From Betaproteobacteria bacterium (lineage in GTDB: Bacteria; Pseudomonadota; Gammaproteobacteria; Burkholderiales; SG8-39), in contig JADJPT010000038.1 in NCBI GenBank assembly GCA_016713125.1, positions 1-13,184 of the forward strand: 13,184 nt of DNA, read 5' to 3'. The notes under the pieces are model-generated. The model was given only the letters and a program-made list of their open reading frames with translations. It was not told the origin of the DNA and did no database searches. The translations under genes were made by a program, and so were the position numbers. Shown here in pieces: positions 8,332 to 13,184 of this stretch. Every line of letters begins with the position of its first letter. The stretch's first letter is position 1.

Positions 8332-9325
8332 AGCAATTCCTCTTCCGAAAGATCTGGTAGGAGAAGTCCTCGCCCGACACAGGAAAGGATTTGCCGGCCC
8401 CCCAGAACATGGTTGTGCGCCCGTACGGCTGGCAGCATTGGCCGGCGTCCTTCTGGGTGTTGGGGACGGGGTAGACCATCTGCAGCTTGTAGTGGGTCTT
8501 GTCCATGATCGGCTGCATGTAGTAGCCGCACAGGCCCGCCGGCCCCGCGCCGTCGAAGGTGGCGAGTTGCCGGTGCATCTTGGCGGTCATGCGCTGGGTG
8601 AGGAGGGTGGAGGCCTGCACGCCGCCGATGTGGGTGGCGACATGGCCGGTCATTGGATAGATCGATCCCTGGCAGCCGGCGCACCAGAAGAGGCTCGCGA
8701 TGCCAAGTCCGGCGGTGGACGCGACACAGTCGGCGGCACAGGCGGCTTTGGCCGGTGCGTTGGCGAAGAGAACCGCCTCGGGATTGAGGATGGCGGTCAG
8801 TTCGCCATCCGCCCACAGCGGATCGACTTCGGTGAGATAGACGAGATCGAGCGAGCCCTGCTCCAGACACGGAAAGTCGAGCAGCACTTCGAGCCAGTAG
8901 AGGATGGGATTGGTGTACCAGTGCACATGGTAGAAGCTGTTGCGTGTCTGGCTGTCATGACCCACCTGGGCGCCGCGCGGGACTTCGATGCCCGGATCGA
9001 TGGTGATGCCGCCCAATCCGACCATGCAGAACGGTGTGCGGGTCACATCGACCAGGCGCACCGGCTCCCAGAAGCCGATCGACACGCCGATGCGCGGCGG
9101 ATTGCTGCAATAGCAGATCGGCGTGGACGGATTGCCGATGTCATCCTGCCCGTCGGAAAGGATCGACGCGGTCCCGATCGTGAGCGGGAAGACACAGCTC
9201 CAACAGATGTCGGTGATCGGGTTCATGAAGCGGCCGTGGCAGGTCGGCCCGGCGGCAACCGGCCCCGCCACCGCGAGGCAGGCGAGGAGGAGGGCGATGG
9301 CGAGGAATCGATTGCCGAATCTCAT
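8315..9325 (-). CDS. traU: TraU, type-F conjugative transfer DNA-transfer/pilus protein
   Basis: TraU is a periplasmic, cysteine-rich protein required for DNA transfer and pilus assembly in F-type systems. The 336-aa product (F TraU is about 330 aa) has a signal peptide, MRFGNRFLAIALLLACLAVA, with cleavage near VAA|GP. The family signatures are in order: CHGRFMNPITDICWSCVFP just after the leader, an ICYC motif, RTPFCMVGLGG, HVHWYTNPILYWLEVL, LFWCAGCQGSIYPMTGHV, and the C-terminal block QPYGRTTMFWGAGK with a final RNCCAGAY. The many paired Cys imply disulfides formed in the periplasm. The start is ATG at 9325 (ATGA overlap with the traW stop), supported by an upstream GAGGAG. The 3' end overlaps trbC by 17 nt. 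The frame is intact. Confidence 0.97.
   Translation of the reverse strand: MRFGNRFLAIALLLACLAVAGPVAAGPTCHGRFMNPITDICWSCVFPLTIGTASILSDGQDDIGNPSTPICYCSNPPRIGVSIGFWEPVRLVDVTRTPFCMVGLGGITIDPGIEVPRGAQVGHDSQTRNSFYHVHWYTNPILYWLEVLLDFPCLEQGSLDLVYLTEVDPLWADGELTAILNPEAVLFANAPAKAACAADCVASTAGLGIASLFWCAGCQGSIYPMTGHVATHIGGVQASTLLTQRMTAKMHRQLATFDGAGPAGLCGYYMQPIMDKTHYKLQMVYPVPNTQKDAGQCCQPYGRTTMFWGAGKSFPVSGEDFSYQIFRKRNCCAGAY
8337..8342 (-). promoter_or_regulatory. Ribosome binding site of trbC
   Basis: GAGGAA lies inside the 3' end of traU, 5 nt before the GTG start of trbC at 8331. It supports this non-ATG start. Confidence 0.6.
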
Positions 9326-9975
9326 CGCAAGATCTCCTCGATGCTTAGCTTCTTGCCTTCCTGCGAGACGAGCGCCGGCACGTGGCGGATGCCGAGCTTC
9401 TCGGTGAGCGCCCCCTGCTGGTCGTAGAACACCGGGCGCTTCCACCGGCGCATCAGATCGAGGTATGAGCCTCCGGTCAGAATGACCTTCACCTTGCCAC
9501 CGCGCTCATCGAGAATTTTGCTGGCGCGGCCGACCTGAGCGGGGTCACGCGCATCGATGAACAGAAGCGCCTTCGAGAGCGATACCGTGTCGAGCGGGTT
9601 GACCCTGGTTCCCGGTGGGACGATCACCTTGCCCTCCGCGTCGGCAATGGCGTAAGGCACGACGATGCTCGGGTCGTAGTAGAAGCTGCGTGCTTTGATG
9701 GTCTTCGTGATTCTTTCGACAGGTGCAGGCTGCTCGATGCCGCGCTTCACGTTGGCTTGCGTCTCGCGTTGAATGCGGGCGAGTACCCCGGTTGCCTCGG
9801 CTTCGCGAAGCTTCGAGAGAATCACTTCGAGGAGACTGGGCTCTGCGATCGGGTACACCGGGCCGATGACACCAAGGTCCTGGGCCCGGGCGACGAACGA
9901 GAGCAGCATCGCGAAGACGACCAGTGCCGTGCGGGCATGGCCGACGGAATGACGACGCAGTTCAGAAGAGCGCAT
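9322..9975 (-). CDS. traW: TraW, type-F conjugative transfer pilus assembly protein
   Basis: TraW is a periplasmic protein needed for F-type pilus assembly, known to work with TrbC. The 217-aa sequence carries an N-terminal signal peptide with a basic n-region (RRHSVGHAR) and a hydrophobic core, with likely cleavage at ARA|QD (residues 31/32). The diagnostic TraW core follows: RSFYYDPSIVV at about 96-106, a VIVPPGTRVNPLD block at about 117-129, LLFIDARDPAQV at about 137-148, and a C-terminal region with RPVFYDQQGALTEKLGIRHVPA. The length is normal for the family (F TraW is about 210 aa). The ATG at 9975 lies inside the end of the S26 peptidase gene, and the TGA at 9322 overlaps the traU ATG. 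The frame is intact. Confidence 0.95.
   Translation of the reverse strand: MRSSELRRHSVGHARTALVVFAMLLSFVARAQDLGVIGPVYPIAEPSLLEVILSKLREAEATGVLARIQRETQANVKRGIEQPAPVERITKTIKARSFYYDPSIVVPYAIADAEGKVIVPPGTRVNPLDTVSLSKALLFIDARDPAQVGRASKILDERGGKVKVILTGGSYLDLMRRWKRPVFYDQQGALTEKLGIRHVPALVSQEGKKLSIEEILR
9334..9339 (-). promoter_or_regulatory. Ribosome binding site of traU
   Basis: GAGGAG lies within the last codons of traW, 8 nt before the traU ATG at 9325. It supports that start over the longer in-frame ORF that begins further upstream inside traW. Confidence 0.65.
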
Positions 9976-10502
9976 GGGCCCGTCCGATGATCTGGTCTTC
10001 GGAAACCCAGCCCGTCAGCTGGTAGCGCGAATCGAGGCTGTCCGGGTGTGGCGCACGCACGTAGTAGCGTCCGGCGGGCAGTACCCCGGTGGGGCCGGAG
10101 TTCGAGCGGCACGCCCTGACGGCTCACGGCCTTCGCCTGGCCGACAGGCGTGGCGTTGACGAAGAAATCCCGATCCGCGCGCGTGACCGTATCGCCGGAC
10201 ATGCCGGCAACGATCTTCACGAAGGTGACGCCGGCCGGATAGGGGCCGCCGCCATGCCAGCGAAACGCGATGTACTCGCCGCGCTGCGGCATCTCGCCCT
10301 TGTGGATCAGGAAGAATCGGTGGGGCAGGCTGGGCGAGGCATTCAGGCCGAAGCCGTAGTGCGCCTGAAAGACGGCAGCGGCGACGATCAGCAGCAGGTA
10401 GGCGATTCCCCAGTTGCGTAGGTGCTTCGGATCAAGCCTCACCCGGAAGGCATCGCGATCGAACCGGTCGAGGAAGGGACGCTGGAGAAACAGATTGCGC
10501 AT
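9962..10502 (-). CDS. S26-family conjugative signal peptidase (TraF/TrhF type), single frameshift at about 10091-10103
   Basis: This is a membrane-anchored signal peptidase of the S26 family, as found in RP4/Ti TraF and R27/SXT-type transfer operons. It matures exported transfer proteins, probably the pilin. The protein starts MRNLFLQRPF at the ATG with a good ribosome binding site. A transmembrane helix spans about residues 31-47. The presumed nucleophile is Ser58 in NASPSLPHRFF, and the general-base Lys is Lys96 in TFVKIVAGMSGDTV. After VPLEL (residue 135) the frame is lost. In the next frame the family C-terminus resumes: GVLPAGRYYVRAPHPDSLDS, then GWVSEDQIIGRAHALF and TGA at 9962. Removing one base of a CCCC/GGGG run restores a 179-aa protein. 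Uncorrected, the protein runs into unrelated sequence past 9962 and loses the conserved tail. The 3' end overlaps traW by 14 nt. Confidence 0.87.
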
Positions 10503-10506
10503 CAAT

Positions 10507-10512
10507 TCTCCT
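10507..10512 (-). promoter_or_regulatory. Ribosome binding site of the S26 peptidase gene
   Basis: AGGAGA overlaps the trbI stop codon (TAG at 10513-10511) and lies 4 nt upstream of the ATG at 10502. It fixes that ATG as the start in preference to upstream in-frame codons that would extend the ORF into trbI. Confidence 0.7.
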
Positions 10513-10876
10513 AGAGGCCCAGGCGCCGGCGCACTTCCGGCGTGAGATCGGGAAGCAGCGGCGCCGGGCCGACGACGGCCCCGCGCGCGAGGATGAGACA
10601 GCGGCACTCATCGGGGAGCGACTGGATCAGGCTGGTCACCTCAAGGCCGAAAGCGGCTGCCCGCTGGAGCGCCAGGGCACGGTCTTCAACGGTGGCGTCG
10701 CGTTTCACCAGCACCGTGGCGACCTGGGTTTCCTTCAGCCGATACAGCTCACCGACATCGAGGACGGCCAGTGCGGGCACGCTCTGGGGAGCGAACCACA
10801 GCGCGTACGCGCCGATGAGAACGGCGCTCAGCAGCGCGTTGCCGACGACCAGAATGGATGCGATCCGGAGGCTCAC
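10511..10876 (-). CDS. trbI: TrbI, type-F conjugative transfer inner-membrane protein
   Basis: This 121-aa protein matches F-type TrbI in size (F TrbI is about 128 aa), position and architecture. One N-terminal transmembrane helix (about residues 5-27) is followed by a small periplasmic domain with a DVGELYRLKE segment and the C-terminal pattern ARGAVVGPAPLLPDLTPEVRRRL. In this family the C-terminal 'gavv...pDiTdevrrrl' block is the most recognisable part. The start is GTG at 10876, overlapping the traC stop as GTGA, so translation is probably coupled to traC. In F, TrbI is an accessory factor affecting pilus extension and retraction. The assignment rests on length, topology, the C-terminal block and synteny between traC and the S26 peptidase/traW. 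The frame is intact. Confidence 0.8.
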   Translation of the reverse strand: MSLRIASILVVGNALLSAVLIGAYALWFAPQSVPALAVLDVGELYRLKETQVATVLVKRDATVEDRALALQRAAAFGLEVTSLIQSLPDECRCLILARGAVVGPAPLLPDLTPEVRRRLGL

Positions 10877-13184
10877 GATATGCCCCGGTCGCGCAATACC
10901 GCATCGATCGCCTCCGAGACGGTCATTCCGGCCGCGCGCTTGTCGTTGATGGCGTTGAAGTCCTCGGCGCGGCTGGAAAAGAGCAGCAGGCTGTGCGGAT
11001 CGACGATCAGCCGGCCGATGCCGTTGCCGACCGGCGAATGGATGAAGATCTCCGAGTACGCGCCATGCTCGGTGCGCAGCGACTGGAGGAGCCGCTTCAT
11101 CGCATCGTCCATCGTGAGCTGGCCGAGCTTGTCCATCATCTCGATGGATTCCGCTTTCTGGCGGAGCAGGAACATCCAGTCGGAGTTGTCGAGCGCGGCC
11201 TTGGCCGCGGGGTTGCGGTAGTAGTCGTCCACGCCTTGAGTGGCCGACATGAAGGCGCCCTTGTACTTGCGCGCCCGGCGGTAGCCTGCCTCGATGAATT
11301 CGGCGGTGGCGCCGCCCGAGAGCAGGTCCCAGGCTTCGTCGATGATGACGATCTTCTTGCGGTCGCGGCTGAAGTACATCTCGCGGGTGATGCGGTACAT
11401 CATGATCAGCAGCACCACGGTCTGCAGGTCCTTCTTCGCCTTCAGTTCCTCGAGTTCGAGGACGATGAAGTCGGCGCTGAAGTCGATGGTCGCGTCGGAC
11501 TCGAAGTACTTGCCGTAGGCGCCGTCAACCGTGTAGGGGTGCAGCATCGCTGCCAGGTCCTTCAATCGCCGGTCGTCGTCGCGGCTTTCCTCGTCGAGCC
11601 GGCCGGTGGCGAGCAGCGCGTGAATGTCGGACACCCGCATAGTGTTGCCCTTGGCCTTCCAGACCTTCTTGATCGCCGCCCCGAGCGTCGAGTACTGGAA
11701 TCCGTCCAGCGGCTCGCGCGGCGAAACCATCTGGGCGAGCAGCGGTTGCAGGAGTTCCATGTCCTCGTCGATGTCCTGAACGAGGGTGAACGGGTTCAGC
11801 GACAAGGCCGCGTTCTCGGTGAATTCGATGAAGCTGCCGCCGAAGTTGCGGCAGGCTTTCTCGTAGGAGCGGCCCACGTCGATGATCCAGACGCGGGCAC
11901 CGGTGCCCAGATACGCGGCGGCGATCTCGTTCAGAAGCAGCGATTTGCCGGAACCTGAGGTCCCCGCAATCGCGACGTTGTAGTTGCCGGCCGGGTTGTC
12001 GTAGACATCGAGCTGCATGATCTGGCCGCGACGACCTCCGAAGAGGAGCACCGGTGTCCCGGTTCCCTGCCACTCGGCGATCAAGGGCGAGAGGTGCACG
12101 GCGTTGGACGAAGTCTTCGTCGTGACGCGCTTCATGCGCTTCACGTCCGCGTGGAAAGGCACCGACATCGTCATGGGCAGCGACCCGATCAGCGCCTGCG
12201 TCATCATCATGGTGTCGTTGGTCAGCTCGAACCCGCGCGCCCGGAAGATCGACCGCGCCGCCTGCTCGGCGCGATTAATCTCATCGGCGGGTGCGAACAA
12301 CGCGACTTGGTGCACGAGGTCAACCAGTTGCTGGCCGGCATCCAGGGCCTTCAGCACGATGTCCCAATCGGCCTTGCGCTCCTGCAGATCCGGGAGAAAG
12401 CGGGCCATGTAGCTCGTGGCGTTGGTCGTGGCGCGCGCTGCCTTGAGGAAGGCCCAGTTGCGCGTTGACTCCACGTCGAGCACTTTCACGCCGAGGGTCA
12501 ACATGAACGGGCAGGGGTACTGGAGGGTGCTCTGATACAAGTCGCCAATCAGGCTCCCCATGTTCCAGAGCGCGAAGCGGGGCGGAAATGACCGCACCGA
12601 CAGGAGCCGCAGCTCGCTGCTGCTCGTCTCAGCAGGGTTGTAGAGATCGATGCCGGTCTGCCGGATCCGCATGCGGGTCGCGCGGTCGATGACCTGATCG
12701 CGAAGCTCCCGGCCCTCGTCGTAGATGAGCGGAAGACAATCGCCTTTCTGGCGATGCGGATCGATCAGCGCGGAGACCCAATTGACCAGATCGGCCGCCG
12801 TCCAGGCCCTTGATGGAAAACCTGCCGCATGCAGGGTTGCCCGGGCGCTGTCACGCAGGAGCAGCAGATCGTCGAGGCGCGAGAGATCCTCAGGTTTGCC
12901 CGAAATCGAAATGCTGACCACCAACCGGAAGTCCCCTCCGGCACATCGTCATCGGGCTGACGAAGCGCGGCATAGCGCGCGAGCGGGCCGCGAATGGCAG
13001 GACTCGCAAAGAGGTGGAACTGGATGCCGGTTCCCGGCGGTGATGCGGCATACAGCGCGGTCAGGACGCGCGTCATCTCCTCGTCGGCGCCGGACTGGGG
13101 CCGCACCTCCAGGCAGAAGCCCAGCGAGTCGCGATTCACGAACACCTGGCGGTCGTCGAGGTACGCGCGGTAGGGCAGCCATTC
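10873..13184 (-). CDS. traC: TraC, type-F T4SS assembly ATPase (5' cut by window edge; frame broken near 12931-12950)
   Basis: TraC is the VirB4-class ATPase that powers F-type pilus assembly at the inner membrane. The N-terminal part (13184 to about 12935) begins inside the gene with EWLPYRAYLDDRQVF and includes VNRDSLGFCLEV, typical of TraC N-termini. The main part (about 12933 to the TGA at 10873) starts DFRLVVSISISG. Counting from the TTG codon at 12924, it shows Walker A GTSGSGKS at residues 321-328 and Walker B IVIIDEAWDLL at about 525-535, followed by SATQGVDDYY. The two parts are in different frames. From family knowledge I expect some 30-40 more residues between RQPDDD and DFRLVV, so a deletion of 3k+1 nt is likely rather than a simple one-base slip. 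The 683-codon C-terminal ORF alone holds the whole ATPase domain. The true start lies outside the window. Confidence 0.93.

Noticed and set aside
7811..9427. Plus-strand open frame of 538 codons opposite traU/trbC
   Set aside because: It lies antisense to two well-supported genes (traU and most of trbC) and its product shows no recognisable motif. Long antisense frames are expected in DNA with strong GC3 bias.
1..13184. A defence system, CRISPR array, insertion sequence, tRNA/rRNA gene, oriT or relaxase
   Set aside because: The minus strand is accounted for almost base to base by transfer genes. I found no repeat-spacer pattern, transposase motif, terminal inverted repeats or RNA gene signature.

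Overview
The window is one strand of a conjugative type IV secretion operon of the F type (MPF_F). Every gene I can support lies on the minus strand, so transcription runs from the right edge to the left. In that direction the order is traC - trbI - S26 peptidase (TraF/TrhF type) - traW - traU - trbC - traN (N-terminal gene) - traN (C-terminal gene) - small exported protein - traF (thioredoxin-like) - traH - traG. Both ends are cut: traC starts beyond the right edge and traG ends beyond the left edge. The DNA is G+C-rich with strong GC3 bias. Together with this gene order, it suggests an ICE or plasmid of a high-GC beta- or gammaproteobacterium (Burkholderiales/Rhodocyclales-like). That host guess is inference.

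Right part (13184-9322): the TraC ATPase, the membrane protein TrbI, a periplasm-facing S26 signal peptidase and TraW. Middle (9325-5099): the cysteine-rich exported proteins TraU, TrbC, a two-gene TraN and an unrecognised 123-aa exported protein. Left (5093-1): TraF with a CPYC thioredoxin motif, TraH and the large membrane protein TraG. TraC, TrbI, TraW, TraU, TrbC, TraF, TraH and TraG serve pilus assembly. TraN and TraG stabilise mating pairs. The many Cys-rich exported proteins fit with a thioredoxin-fold TraF in the same operon. Packing is tight: most starts overlap the preceding stop (GTGA/ATGA), which implies one polycistronic mRNA with translational coupling. The only visible gap is about 60 nt before traG, and it contains a GC-rich palindrome.

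The striking feature is the number of broken reading frames: about nine inferred frame changes in 13 kb. They fall in traC, the S26 peptidase, both traN genes, traF, and three times in traG. Several sit at short G/C runs. In traC and traF conserved sequence also seems to be missing. The family-typical protein resumes after each break, so these are either sequencing/assembly errors or very recent decay. trbI, traW, traU, trbC, the 123-aa gene and traH read through intact. Relaxase, coupling protein, oriT and the traA/L/E/K/B/V block are not in the window. I see no CRISPR array, RNA gene, insertion sequence or defence system, and nothing that amounts to a new system beyond this transfer operon.
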